Shown: positions 1 to 6,302, counted from the first letter of the stretch. The stretch: 7,814 nucleotides of DNA from Actinomycetota bacterium (GCA_016870425.1 VGBQ01000125.1:1-7814); one strand, 5' to 3'. Notes: generated by a model from the sequence alone, not told the origin. Numbers and translations are program-made.

Positions 1-211
1 AGTCGAGCCCGAGCCAGCGCAGGGAGTCAAGCAGCATGAGGTAGGAATCCTCGGAGTCGCGCTCGGCGTCGGTGTCCTCGATGCGGAAGACGAAGGTGCC
101 GCCATGGTGGCGGGCGAAGGCCCAGTTGAAGAGCGCGGTGCGCGCCATGCCGACATGGGGATTGCCCGTGGGCGAGGGGCAGAAGCGCACGCGAATATCG
201 GAGGAAGGCAC
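1..211 (-). CDS. gltX: Glutamate-tRNA ligase, N-terminal part (runs off the left edge)
   Basis: Class I aminoacyl-tRNA synthetase that charges tRNA-Glu in the cytoplasm. Seventy codons are visible. The product begins MPSSDIRVRFCPSPTG and continues NPHVGMARTALFNWAF, so the class I HIGH-type nucleotide-binding motif appears as PHVG inside the family signature SPTGxxHxG. The stretch RIEDTD that follows is also characteristic of GluRS. The start chosen is GTG at 211, because it gives the usual short lead before the RVRFxPSPTG block and lies 9 bases after the upstream stop codon. No good Shine-Dalgarno sequence precedes it, so it is probably translated by coupling as the last visible gene of the run FAH hydrolase, phosphopantetheinyl transferase, gltX. 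The C-terminal part lies outside the window. A non-discriminating GluRS or a Glu-Q-tRNA synthetase cannot be excluded from this fragment. Confidence 0.93.
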   Translation of the reverse strand, partial: MPSSDIRVRFCPSPTGNPHVGMARTALFNWAFARHHGGTFVFRIEDTDAERDSEDSYLMLLDSLRWLGLD

Positions 212-220
212 GCGCGGAGC

Positions 221-910
221 CTACCGGGGCGACTCCAGCGCGAGGACGGCGTAGAGCAGCGATCCGTCCCACGCGTAGGAGCCGGTCACCGCGTCGACTC
301 CGATCTCCTCAGCGAGCGGGCCACTGAGCTGGGCGATCCACGCACCGTCGCTCACGTCCATGATCTCTGCCTCGGCGAAGCCGATGAAGCGCCGCGCGCG
401 CGAGTACGCCGCCTTGTAGATCGACTCCTTCGCCGCGAAGGCAACGGTGGCCGCCTCCTCCCCTGCCCACCGCTCGCGCTCAGCCTCGGTGAGGCACTGG
501 CGTACGACGGCCCGCAGGCGATCGCCGTCGAGTCGCGGGCAGATGTCGATGCCGAGACCTGCGATGTCACGTCCGGGGCCGTCATCGGACGGGCCCAGCC
601 CGCCCGCTTGACGACCAACGACCGCTGCGGCCACTCCGCTGTGGTGCGTGAGCGATCCCGCGACTCCCTCCGGCCACACGGGCGCTCCGTCCGAAGACCG
701 CCCTACGCTCCCGTCCACTCCGAGGCGGCGCAGAGCCTCCACGGCGGCGAGGCGGCCCATGAGGAAGTCGGATCGGCGGGTGGCGGCAGCATCCGTCAAC
801 TCCGTGGGCCAGTCGAAGGCCTCCGACCAAGCGGCGGGGTCTCCCACAACACGCGCACCGACGCAGCCGGGGGGTAGCGCGACGGGAAGGTCGTCGAATG
901 CCGGGGTCAT
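221..910 (-). CDS. 4'-phosphopantetheinyl transferase, Sfp/EntD-like superfamily
   Basis: Transfers the phosphopantetheine arm of CoA to a serine of a carrier protein (fatty acid, polyketide or nonribosomal peptide systems). It has 229 residues, the usual size for the Sfp/EntD type. Visible motifs in order: a GRLAAVEALRRLG helix (52-64), APVWPEGVAGSLTHHSG (76-92, the PxWPxGxxGSxTH block), GLGIDICPR (118-126, normally GxDxE) and FAAKESIYKA (158-167, the (F/W)xxKE block). Asp122 and Glu162 are the expected Mg ligands, but the middle ligand position, usually Glu, is Cys124. The ATG at 910 overlaps the TGA of the upstream FAH gene (ATGA), which suggests translational coupling. No carrier-protein or biosynthetic megasynthase gene is in view, so the partner is unknown. 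The superfamily call is firm; activity given Cys124 is less certain. Confidence 0.88.
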   Translation of the reverse strand: MTPAFDDLPVALPPGCVGARVVGDPAAWSEAFDWPTELTDAAATRRSDFLMGRLAAVEALRRLGVDGSVGRSSDGAPVWPEGVAGSLTHHSGVAAAVVGRQAGGLGPSDDGPGRDIAGLGIDICPRLDGDRLRAVVRQCLTEAERERWAGEEAATVAFAAKESIYKAAYSRARRFIGFAEAEIMDVSDGAWIAQLSGPLAEEIGVDAVTGSYAWDGSLLYAVLALESPR

Positions 911-1695
911 CCCGCGACGGTGTTGGCGAGGATCCCGATGCCCTCGATGGTGACCTCGACGTCGTCACCGTCACGCAGCGGGCCGACACCTGCCGGCGTG
1001 CCCGTGAGGATGACGTCACCGGGTAGCAGGGTCATCACCTGACTGATCCACGACACGAGCTTGGGCACTGAGTGCACGAGCAGCGAGGTCCGCGAGGACT
1101 GGCGCTCGTCGTCCTCGACGTGGCAGGTGATGGCGAGGTCCGAGACATCCATTTCGGTGGCGATCCAGGGGCCGAGCGGGCAGAAGGTGTCGAAGCCCTT
1201 CGCGCGACCCCACTGGCCGTCGGCCTTCTGCAGGTCGCGCGCGGTGACGTCGTTGGCGCAGGTGTAGCCCAGGATCACCTCGGCGACGCGGTCCTCCGGC
1301 ACCTCGCGGCAGAGGCGGCCGATGACGATCGCGAGCTCGGCCTCGTGCTCGACCTGCTGTGACATTGCGGGCAGGCGAATCTCGGCGCCCGGGCCGATCA
1401 CGGAGGTGTTGGGCTTCAGGAAGATCATGGGCTCCGCCGGCACGTCGTTGCCCATCTCGGCGGCGTGGGCGGCGTAGTTGCGGCCTACCGCGATCACCTT
1501 GCTCGGCAGCACGGGCGCGAGCAGACGTGCCTGGCCTCCGGTGACCTCCCGGCCCGTGAAGGTGATGTCGCCGAAGGGGTGCACATCGATCACGCGCAGC
1601 CGCGCGTCGACGGGCAGATCCGAGTCGCGATCGTCTACGCCGTCGACCGCAGCGAAGACAACCTCGGATCCGACGGCGACGCGGGCAATGAACAC
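907..1695 (-). CDS. Fumarylacetoacetate hydrolase (FAH) family protein
   Basis: Metal-dependent enzyme of the FAH superfamily, which hydrolyses or decarboxylates acylpyruvates and related oxo-acids; the substrate here cannot be read from sequence. It has 262 residues, typical of the short FAH proteins often annotated as 2-hydroxyhepta-2,4-diene-1,7-dioate isomerase. An N-terminal FAH-associated region (about 1-60) precedes the catalytic fold, which starts at the conserved KVIAVGRNYAAHAAEMG (66-82). Metal ligands fit Glu118 and Glu120 in VEHEAELAIVIG and Asp149 in CANDVTARD. The C-terminal signature LPGDVILTGTPAGVG (224-238) is intact. The start is GTG at 1695, 19 bases after the cimA stop, with AAGG about 9 bases upstream. 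It probably lies in one transcript with cimA, the phosphopantetheinyl transferase and gltX. No obvious link to branched-chain amino acid synthesis is known. Confidence 0.92.
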   Translation of the reverse strand: MFIARVAVGSEVVFAAVDGVDDRDSDLPVDARLRVIDVHPFGDITFTGREVTGGQARLLAPVLPSKVIAVGRNYAAHAAEMGNDVPAEPMIFLKPNTSVIGPGAEIRLPAMSQQVEHEAELAIVIGRLCREVPEDRVAEVILGYTCANDVTARDLQKADGQWGRAKGFDTFCPLGPWIATEMDVSDLAITCHVEDDERQSSRTSLLVHSVPKLVSWISQVMTLLPGDVILTGTPAGVGPLRDGDDVEVTIEGIGILANTVAG

Positions 1696-1714
1696 GGCGC
1701 GACCTTATCGAAGG

Positions 1715-3307
1715 TCAGGAGCTGGCCGCGCGGAGCAGGCTGTAGGCGAGCGCATCCTCAAGGGCGATCCACGAGGCGGCGATGACGTTCTCGTGCACGC
1801 CCACGGTGCTCCACTCGGCCGCACCATCGGTGGTGCCGATGAGCACGCGCGTGACCGCGTCGGTGCCCGCGACTCCCTCCAGGATGCGCACCTTGTAGTC
1901 AGTGAGCCGCACGCCCTCGAGTTGGGGGAAGAGCCGCACGAGGGCACGACGCAGCGCACGATCGAGGGCGTTGACCGGGCCGTTGCCCTCGGCGGTGACG
2001 ATGACCCGCTCGCCTCCGGCATGGAGCTTGACGGTCGCCTCGCTCACGACGCGGCCATCGGCCTGCTGCTCGACGATGGTGCGCCACGACTCGACCGTGA
2101 AGGGCTGCGGGCGTCCGCCCTGGGCCTCGTCGAGCACGAGCAACTCGAAGGATGCATCCGCTGCCTCGAAGGTCCACCCCGACGCCTCGAGGTCCTTCAC
2201 ACGCTCGACCACCTTGGCGAGGGTCGAGGGATCGTCAGCGGCCTCGAGCCCGAGCTCGCGGGCCTTGAGCTCGACCGAGGCGCGCCCGGCCATCTCGGTG
2301 ATGAGGATGCGCTGGTCGTTGCCCACCAGAGTCGGGTCGATGTGGTTGTAGAGCTCGGCATTGACCTTGAGCGCGCTCGCGTGCAGGCCGGCCTTGTGGG
2401 CGAAGGAGGAGACTCCCGCGTAGGGCTGGTGCGTGTCGGGGGCGATGTTGGCGATCTCGGCGATCGCGTGGGAGACCCGCATCGTGTCGCGGAGGTGACC
2501 CTCGGGCAGCACCGGCATGCCGAGCTTCGTCTCGAGGTTGGCCACGACCGGGAAGAGGTCGGCATTGCCGGTGCGCTCGCCGTAACCGTTGGCGGTGCAC
2601 TGCACGTGGGTGACCCCGGCCTCGACGGCGGAGATGGTGTTGGCAATGGCGCAGCCGGTGTCGTCCTGGCAGTGGATCCCCAGGCGCACGCCGGAGCGCT
2701 CCTTCACCTCACGGACGGCCTCGTACATCCCGTGCGGGAGCATGCCGCCGTTGGTGTCGCACATGACTCCGACATCGGCACCGGCCTCGAAGGCCACCTC
2801 GAGAATGCGCACGCCGTAGTCGCGGTCATGCTTGTAGCCGTCGAAGAAGTGCTCCATGTCGATGAAGACGCGACGGTCGTGCTCACGGAGGAAGCGCACG
2901 GTGTCGGCGATCATGGCGAGGTTCTCTTCGTTGGTGGTGCGTAGTGCTTCTGCCACGTGGAGCACATCGGATTTCGCGACGATGGTGACCACAGGAGCCT
3001 GGGAGTCGAGCAGTGCGCGCACCTGCGCGTCGTCCTCGACCTTGACGCCCGCCTTGCGCGTGGCGCCGAAGGCGACGAGCTGAGCCGTCTGCAGGTCGAG
3101 CTCCTCGCGAGCCCGGGCGAAGAACTCCGTGTCCTTGGGCATCGCTCCTGGCCAGCCGCCCTCGATGAAGCCGACGCCGTAGCCGTCGAGGAGGCGGGCG
3201 ACGGCGAGCTTGTCGTTGACGGAGTAGGCGATGCCCTCGCGCTGGGCTCCGTCGCGCAGCGTCGTGTCGTAGACATGGAAGTCGTCCCCCAGGGGCAGGG
3301 TGGCCAT
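1715..3307 (-). CDS. cimA: (R)-citramalate synthase
   Basis: Condenses pyruvate with acetyl-CoA to citramalate, the first step of the threonine-independent route to 2-oxobutyrate and isoleucine. The product has 530 residues, normal for the long CimA type. The catalytic TIM barrel shows YDTTLRDGAQREG (13-25, DRE-TIM signature with metal-binding Asp), VMCDTNGG (181-188), LGIHCQDDTGCAIANT (209-224) and TANGYGERTGNADLFPVV (238-255). The C-terminal part (about 380-530) fits the regulatory LeuA-dimer domain that binds the feedback inhibitor. In the HxH metal motif the second His is Gln214. The start is ATG at 3307: AAGGAGG stands 5 bases upstream, whereas the frame-open extension upstream would run through the attenuator terminator. 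Expression is probably set by the isoleucine leader directly upstream. LeuA is the nearest alternative, but the motifs favour CimA. Confidence 0.95.
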   Translation of the reverse strand: MATLPLGDDFHVYDTTLRDGAQREGIAYSVNDKLAVARLLDGYGVGFIEGGWPGAMPKDTEFFARAREELDLQTAQLVAFGATRKAGVKVEDDAQVRALLDSQAPVVTIVAKSDVLHVAEALRTTNEENLAMIADTVRFLREHDRRVFIDMEHFFDGYKHDRDYGVRILEVAFEAGADVGVMCDTNGGMLPHGMYEAVREVKERSGVRLGIHCQDDTGCAIANTISAVEAGVTHVQCTANGYGERTGNADLFPVVANLETKLGMPVLPEGHLRDTMRVSHAIAEIANIAPDTHQPYAGVSSFAHKAGLHASALKVNAELYNHIDPTLVGNDQRILITEMAGRASVELKARELGLEAADDPSTLAKVVERVKDLEASGWTFEAADASFELLVLDEAQGGRPQPFTVESWRTIVEQQADGRVVSEATVKLHAGGERVIVTAEGNGPVNALDRALRRALVRLFPQLEGVRLTDYKVRILEGVAGTDAVTRVLIGTTDGAAEWSTVGVHENVIAASWIALEDALAYSLLRAASS

Positions 3308-3312
3308 GTCGT

Positions 3313-3319
3313 CCTCCTT
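3313..3319 (-). promoter_or_regulatory. Strong Shine-Dalgarno sequence fixing the cimA start
   Basis: On the minus strand AAGGAGG ends 5 bases before the ATG at 3307. It decides the start of cimA against the longer open frame that continues upstream through the attenuator. It lies just downstream of the terminator, so it is transcribed only on read-through. Confidence 0.9.
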
Positions 3320-3324
3320 CAAGC

Positions 3325-3352
3325 AAAAAGCCCCTCGCGGGTGCGAAGGGCT
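3325..3352 (-). terminator. Intrinsic terminator of the cimA attenuator
   Basis: On the minus strand AGCCCTTCGC pairs over ten positions with GCGAGGGGCT (one G-U pair) around a four-base loop ACCC, followed directly by TTTTT and the cimA ribosome-binding site. This is a textbook intrinsic terminator, placed between the Ile-rich leader peptide and cimA rather than at a gene end, so it should act as an attenuator. Its 5' arm can alternatively pair as GCCCTT (3346-3351) with AAG-C-GGC (3363-3369) through a one-base bulge. That is a plausible though short antiterminator. Confidence 0.88.
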
Positions 3353-3385
3353 GCGCATCGATGCCGCTTGGCGGCGCCGATGCGC
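3353..3385 (-). promoter_or_regulatory. Pause/protector hairpin of the cimA attenuator
   Basis: GCGCATCG (3378-3385, transcribed first) pairs perfectly with CGATGCGC (3353-3360). Inside, GCCGC and GCGGC (3371-3375, 3363-3367) pair around a CAA loop, with a two-base internal loop separating the stems. The hairpin begins at the stop codon of the leader peptide and ends one base before the terminator stem. A ribosome stalled on the Ile codons would cover its 5' arm and free the 3' half. The stem is seen directly; the role is inferred from standard attenuator layout. Confidence 0.75.
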
Positions 3386-3414
3386 TAGGTAATGATGATG
3401 CAGGCGTGAAGCAC
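3385..3414 (-). CDS. Isoleucine leader peptide MLHACIIIT upstream of cimA
   Basis: A nine-codon reading frame begins with GTG at 3414, reads MLHACIIIT (codons ATC ATC ATT for the Ile run) and stops at TAG, which overlaps the base of the following hairpin. An in-frame TAG lies four codons upstream of the GTG, so no other start is possible. There is no close Shine-Dalgarno, but a TAGACT -10 hexamer ends 6 bases before the GTG, so a leaderless transcript would begin at or next to the start codon. The three Ile codons match the end product of the CimA pathway. The peptide would act only in cis, by letting ribosome position report charged tRNA-Ile. It is too short for codon statistics; support comes from its content and position. 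Confidence 0.8.
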   Translation of the reverse strand: MLHACIIIT

Positions 3415-3420
3415 GGGGTG

Positions 3421-3449
3421 AGTCTAGACCCTGCCCGGGCACCGAGGAA
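3421..3449 (-). promoter_or_regulatory. Promoter of the cimA leader transcript
   Basis: The -10 hexamer TAGACT (3421-3426) fits the actinobacterial TANNNT pattern and ends 6 bases before the leader GTG. With a 17-base spacer the -35 position reads TTCCTC, a weak match to TTGACA. The spacer holds a perfect 10-bp palindrome, TGCCCGGGCA (3432-3441). The promoter lies between the nucleotidyltransferase stop and the leader, so cimA can be expressed independently of the genes upstream. Confidence 0.55.
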
Positions 3450-3455
3450 AGAGGC

Positions 3456-3908
3456 CTAGTCGCTCATACCCTCAAGGGAGACCACATCTAGTAGGTCCTG
3501 GGGGCGTCCGGTGGCCCGCTTGTTCGCCTTGAGCCCTGCCAACCCTATGAAGGGGACCGTCAGGCCATCGACGAGGACGTCAAGACGATCTCCCCAGCAG
3601 GCCTCGAAATCCACTCCCGTCGGCGTTGTCAGGAGATCGACTCGGTTGGGCGGATACCCGAGTTGGACGACCGTACCGAGTTCAGTGAAATCCTGGGCGA
3701 TCAGGCCAAGGTCAGTGAACCCGAAGTCTTCGAGGGCATCCACCACGGCCTGCGCGTTGTCAGCCTGCGGCCAAATCCACACGTCGAGGTCTTTGGTCAA
3801 CCGCGGAACACCGTGGGCCGCTAGCGCCCAGCCTCCGACGATCAGATACCGGACGTCATGCCGGGCGAAGCACTCGAGCAGTTCTTGGAAGTCCCGGTTC
3901 AGTTTCAA
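3456..3908 (-). CDS. Small nucleotidyltransferase-fold protein (MNT/AbiEii-like)
   Basis: A 150-residue protein with the DNA polymerase beta-type nucleotidyltransferase core: VGGWALAAHG (24-33, the GG/GS motif) followed by TKDLDVW (38-44), whose Asp40 and Asp42 are the metal pair, and RVDLLT with Asp91 as the likely third acid. The tail KANKRATGRPQDLLDV (127-142) is typical of this family, often annotated as nucleotidyltransferase or DUF6036-like. The start chosen is TTG at 3908: GAGGGG lies about 9 bases upstream and the N-terminus KLNRDFQELLECF matches the usual beginning of the family. A longer frame to 4025 gives an unrelated low-complexity extension. It overlaps the small upstream gene by 53 bases in another frame. 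Family members often form two-gene modules, possibly of toxin-antitoxin type; the true role here is not known. Confidence 0.8.
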   Translation of the reverse strand: MKLNRDFQELLECFARHDVRYLIVGGWALAAHGVPRLTKDLDVWIWPQADNAQAVVDALEDFGFTDLGLIAQDFTELGTVVQLGYPPNRVDLLTTPTGVDFEACWGDRLDVLVDGLTVPFIGLAGLKANKRATGRPQDLLDVVSLEGMSD

Positions 3909-4047
3909 CGGTCCACCCCTCGAACTCGCGTCGCATCTCCACAAGAGCAGCGAGTCGCTCCTCGACGGGACGGGACAACCAGAAGTCCAGATCCGAATCC
4001 GCGTCTGACATGGTCTTCTTGACAACCACGCGCGCGATGCCGCTCAT
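3856..4047 (-). CDS. Small partner protein of the nucleotidyltransferase (toxin-antitoxin-like)
   Basis: A 63-residue protein. The segment SDLDFWLSRPVEERLAALVEMRREF resembles short proteins typically encoded immediately before such nucleotidyltransferases (FWxSRxxEERxAAxExLRR pattern), and the tail LPRTARVLRPA looks like their basic end (RLxRxxRV). It is predicted to be mostly helical and cytoplasmic. The ATG at 4047 follows a TAGACT hexamer by 6 bases, suggesting a leaderless start. A second in-frame Met at residue 13 (MSDADSDL) is an alternative start closer to the conserved part. The last 53 bases overlap the nucleotidyltransferase gene out of frame. By analogy it may be an antitoxin or substrate-like partner, but no function is established from sequence. 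Confidence 0.65.
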   Translation of the reverse strand: MSGIARVVVKKTMSDADSDLDFWLSRPVEERLAALVEMRREFEGWTVETEPGLPRTARVLRPA

Positions 4048-4053
4048 GCCTCA

Positions 4054-4059
4054 AGTCTA
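4054..4059 (-). promoter_or_regulatory. -10 element before the nucleotidyltransferase module
   Basis: TAGACT on the minus strand ends exactly 6 bases before the ATG at 4047, the same hexamer and spacing as at the cimA leader. No good -35 is seen 16-18 bases upstream. The module probably has its own leaderless transcript. Confidence 0.45.
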
Positions 4060-4067
4060 CCCGTGAC

Positions 4068-4087
4068 GGAGGCCCTCAAGGGGCTCC
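4068..4087 (-). terminator. Weak hairpin directly after ilvE
   Basis: On the minus strand GGAG-C-CCC pairs with GGG-C-CTCC around a TTGA loop, with one C-C mismatch. It starts on the base after the ilvE stop codon. No T-run follows, so it may slow or end transcription only partly, or protect the ilvE mRNA end. Confidence 0.35.
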
Positions 4088-5215
4088 TCAGGCGTCGATG
4101 ATCTTGTGCATCCAGGCGTGCCTGTCGGGCACCGCACCCGTCTGGATGTCGAGCAGGGCCTGGCGCAGGCGCATGGTGACCTCGCCGGCGCCGCCGTTGC
4201 CCACGGTCCAGTTGCCCATGCGCGACTTCACCTCCCCGACGGGCGTGACGACCGCGGCGGTGCCACAGGCGAAGACCTCGGTGATCTCACCGGAGGCGCA
4301 GCCGGCCTTCCACTCCTCGACGCTGATGCGCCCCTCCTCGGCCTTGATGCCGAGGTCCTGCGCCACAGTGAGAAGCGAGTCACGCGTCACGCCGGGGAGC
4401 AGCGCACCGGTGAGCGACGGAGTCATCAGTCGCGCCTGATCGCCGGTGCCGTAGACGAAGTAGAGGTTCATGCCGCCCATCTCCTCGATCCACCGGTGCT
4501 CGGCGGCGTCGAGCCAGACGACCTGATCGCAACCATGCTGCGCGGCCTCGGCCTGGGCGATGAGCGAGGCGGCGTAATTGCCCGCGCACTTCGCCTCGCC
4601 CGTGCCACCAGGAGCGGCGCGGACATAGTCGTCGGACAGCCACACCGTCACCGGATGGATCCCCTTGGAGAAGTAGGCGCCGGCCGGCGACGCGATGAGG
4701 AGGTAGGTGTAGGTGTTGGACGGGCGCACTCCGAGCCCCACCTCGGTGCCGAGCATGAAGGGGCGCAGATAGAGCGAGGTCTCACCGCCGCTGGGGACCC
4801 AGTCGCGGTCGGCGCTCACGAGTGCGGCGATGGACCCGATGAAGAGCTCCTCCGGGACCTCCGCCATGGCGAGACGGCGGGCGGAGTTGTTGAAGCGCGT
4901 AGCGTTCTTGAGCGGGCGGTAGAGCCAGATGGACCCGTCGGCATGGCGGTAGGCCTTCATGCCCTCGAAGATCGCCTGTCCGTAGTGCAGGAAGTTGGTC
5001 GCCGGGTCGAAGGTGAGTGGCTGGTAGGGCACGAGCTCGGCGCCATGCCATCCCTCGTCGGCCGTCCACGTCGCGCGCACCATGTGGTCGGTGTAGTGCT
5101 GGCCGAATCCGGGATTGGCGAGGATCTCGGCGCGACGCTCGGGGGTCGTCGGAGACGGGTGCGGCGTGGCCGTGATCGGCCACAGGTGCGTGTCCGCGAG
5201 CGAGGGCGACGTCAT
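4088..5215 (-). CDS. ilvE: Branched-chain amino acid aminotransferase
   Basis: PLP-dependent class IV aminotransferase that makes or degrades leucine, isoleucine and valine using glutamate/2-oxoglutarate. It has 375 residues, the length of the longer (type II) actinobacterial and eukaryotic-like BCATs. Visible blocks: ILANPGFGQHYTDHMV (31-46), LHYGQAIFEGMKAYR (76-90), LYLRPFMLGTEVGLGV (148-163), GGTGEAKCAGNYAAS (203-217, with Lys209 as the Schiff-base lysine), EEMGGMNLYFVY, and EVFACGTAAVVTPVG near the C-terminus. The start is ATG at 5215, 15 bases after the leuB stop. No Shine-Dalgarno is evident there, so translation probably depends on coupling to leuB. It belongs with leuB and cimA in the pathway: LeuB supplies 4-methyl-2-oxopentanoate, which IlvE aminates to leucine. 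Confidence 0.96.
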   Translation of the reverse strand: MTSPSLADTHLWPITATPHPSPTTPERRAEILANPGFGQHYTDHMVRATWTADEGWHGAELVPYQPLTFDPATNFLHYGQAIFEGMKAYRHADGSIWLYRPLKNATRFNNSARRLAMAEVPEELFIGSIAALVSADRDWVPSGGETSLYLRPFMLGTEVGLGVRPSNTYTYLLIASPAGAYFSKGIHPVTVWLSDDYVRAAPGGTGEAKCAGNYAASLIAQAEAAQHGCDQVVWLDAAEHRWIEEMGGMNLYFVYGTGDQARLMTPSLTGALLPGVTRDSLLTVAQDLGIKAEEGRISVEEWKAGCASGEITEVFACGTAAVVTPVGEVKSRMGNWTVGNGGAGEVTMRLRQALLDIQTGAVPDRHAWMHKIIDA

Positions 5216-5230
5216 GACAGTGGAGATTAC

Positions 5231-6271
5231 TCAGGCTGAAGCCGCTGCGGCGAGGGCGTCGCCGATCTGGCTCGTCGAGCGGACTGCGGAGCCTCGCGAG
5301 GCGAGATCGGCCTCGACCGCTGCCTCGACGCGCTCGGCCTTGGCCTCCTCGCCCACGAAGTCGAGCAGGAGCGCCAGGCTCATCACCGTCGCCGTGGGAT
5401 CGGCCTTGCCCTGGCCGGCGATGTCAGGCGCGGAGCCGTGCACGGGCTCGAACATGCTCGGGTTGCTGCGGCTGGGGTCGAGGTTGCCGCTGGCCGCCAG
5501 GCCGATGCCACCGCAGATGGCGGCACCGATGTCGGTGAGGATGTCGCCGAAGAGGTTGTCGGTGACGACGACATCGAAGCGCTCCGGCTGGGTGATGAAG
5601 AACATCGCCGCGGCGTCGACGTGCTGGTAGTCGGTGGCGACCTCGGGGAACTCACTTGAGACGCGGTCGAAGGTGCGCTTCCAGAGACTGCCGGCATTGG
5701 TGAGCACATTGGTCTTGTGCACGAGAGTGACGTGCTTGCGGCGGCGCATGGCGCGAAGGAAGGCCTCGCGGATGATTCGCTCCGCGCCGTACGCCGTATT
5801 GATGCTCTCCTCGGTCGCGACTTCCTGGGGCGTGCCCTTGCGCAGCACGCCGCCGGCGCCGACGTAGGGACCCTCGGTGCCCTCGCGGAAGACGACGAAG
5901 TCAATCTCGGCCGGGCCCTTGCCCGCGAGCGGGCCGGTCACGCCGGGGTAGAGCTTGACCGGGCGGTAGTTGAGGTGGTGGTCGAGCTCGAAGCGCAAGG
6001 GCAGGAGCACGCCGCGCTCGAGCACGCCCGGCGGCACGCTCGGGTCGCCGATGGCGCCGAGAAGGATCGCGTCGTAGCCGCGCAGCTCCTCGAGCACGGC
6101 GGGGGGCAGTGTCTCGCCGGTGCGGTTGTAGAGCCGGGCGCCCAGGTCGTACTCCTGCGTGGTGACGGTCATGTCGCCCTTGACGGCGTCAAGGACCTTG
6201 AGGGCCTCGGCGACCACCTCGGTGCCGATGCCGTCGCCGGGGATGAGGGCCAGGTTGAGGGTGCGCGCCAT
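5231..6271 (-). CDS. leuB: 3-isopropylmalate dehydrogenase
   Basis: NAD-dependent oxidative decarboxylase of the leucine pathway; in citramalate-using organisms the same enzyme type is known to act on 3-methylmalate on the way to 2-oxobutyrate. It has 346 residues. Motifs: LIPGDGIGTEV (9-19), substrate arginines at 93 (LPLRFELD), 103 (NYRP) and 129 (FRE), EGPYVG with Tyr136, catalytic Lys186 in VHKTNVL, metal aspartates at 219 (HVDAAAM), 243 and 247 (FGDILTD), and the dinucleotide-binding EPVHGSAPDIAGQGKADP (275-292). The start is ATG at 6271; the open frame continues upstream but becomes arginine/serine-rich and overlaps the antitoxin gene. A TAGCCT hexamer ends 7 bases before this ATG and there is no Shine-Dalgarno, which suggests a leaderless start. 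It is co-oriented with ilvE, 15 bases apart. Confidence 0.96.
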   Translation of the reverse strand: MARTLNLALIPGDGIGTEVVAEALKVLDAVKGDMTVTTQEYDLGARLYNRTGETLPPAVLEELRGYDAILLGAIGDPSVPPGVLERGVLLPLRFELDHHLNYRPVKLYPGVTGPLAGKGPAEIDFVVFREGTEGPYVGAGGVLRKGTPQEVATEESINTAYGAERIIREAFLRAMRRRKHVTLVHKTNVLTNAGSLWKRTFDRVSSEFPEVATDYQHVDAAAMFFITQPERFDVVVTDNLFGDILTDIGAAICGGIGLAASGNLDPSRSNPSMFEPVHGSAPDIAGQGKADPTATVMSLALLLDFVGEEAKAERVEAAVEADLASRGSAVRSTSQIGDALAAAASA

Positions 6272-6278
6272 GGGGCGA

Positions 6279-6284
6279 AGGCTA
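6279..6284 (-). promoter_or_regulatory. -10 element of leuB-ilvE
   Basis: TAGCCT (TANNNT) on the minus strand ends 7 bases before the leuB ATG. It lies in the 31-base gap after the antitoxin stop. No convincing -35 is seen, and read-through from the toxin-antitoxin pair remains possible. Confidence 0.4.
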
Positions 6285-6302
6285 GTGGGGGCGGCGCGCC
6301 CC

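Noticed and set aside
1478..2944. Long plus-strand open frame of 488 codons opposite cimA and the FAH gene
   Set aside because: It is an antisense shadow of cimA in GC-rich DNA: composition rich in Asp, Gly, His and Val from reversed codons, no recognisable motifs, and the minus strand has complete conserved enzymes.
3325..3426. T-box or metabolite riboswitch upstream of cimA
   Set aside because: The leader is only about 100 bases, far too short for a T-box with specifier loop and antiterminator bulge, and the Ile-codon peptide explains the arrangement.
3308..3442. N-terminal extension of cimA to 3442
   Set aside because: The extension would be encoded by the leader-peptide region, pause hairpin and terminator, while a strong Shine-Dalgarno marks ATG at 3307.
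3909..4025. N-terminal extension of the nucleotidyltransferase to 4025
   Set aside because: The extension has no family similarity and overlaps the partner gene entirely; TTG at 3908 has a Shine-Dalgarno and gives the family N-terminus.
4106..5239. Long plus-strand open frame of 377 codons opposite ilvE
   Set aside because: Antisense shadow of the well-supported ilvE gene; no domain, no ribosome-binding site and no promoter.
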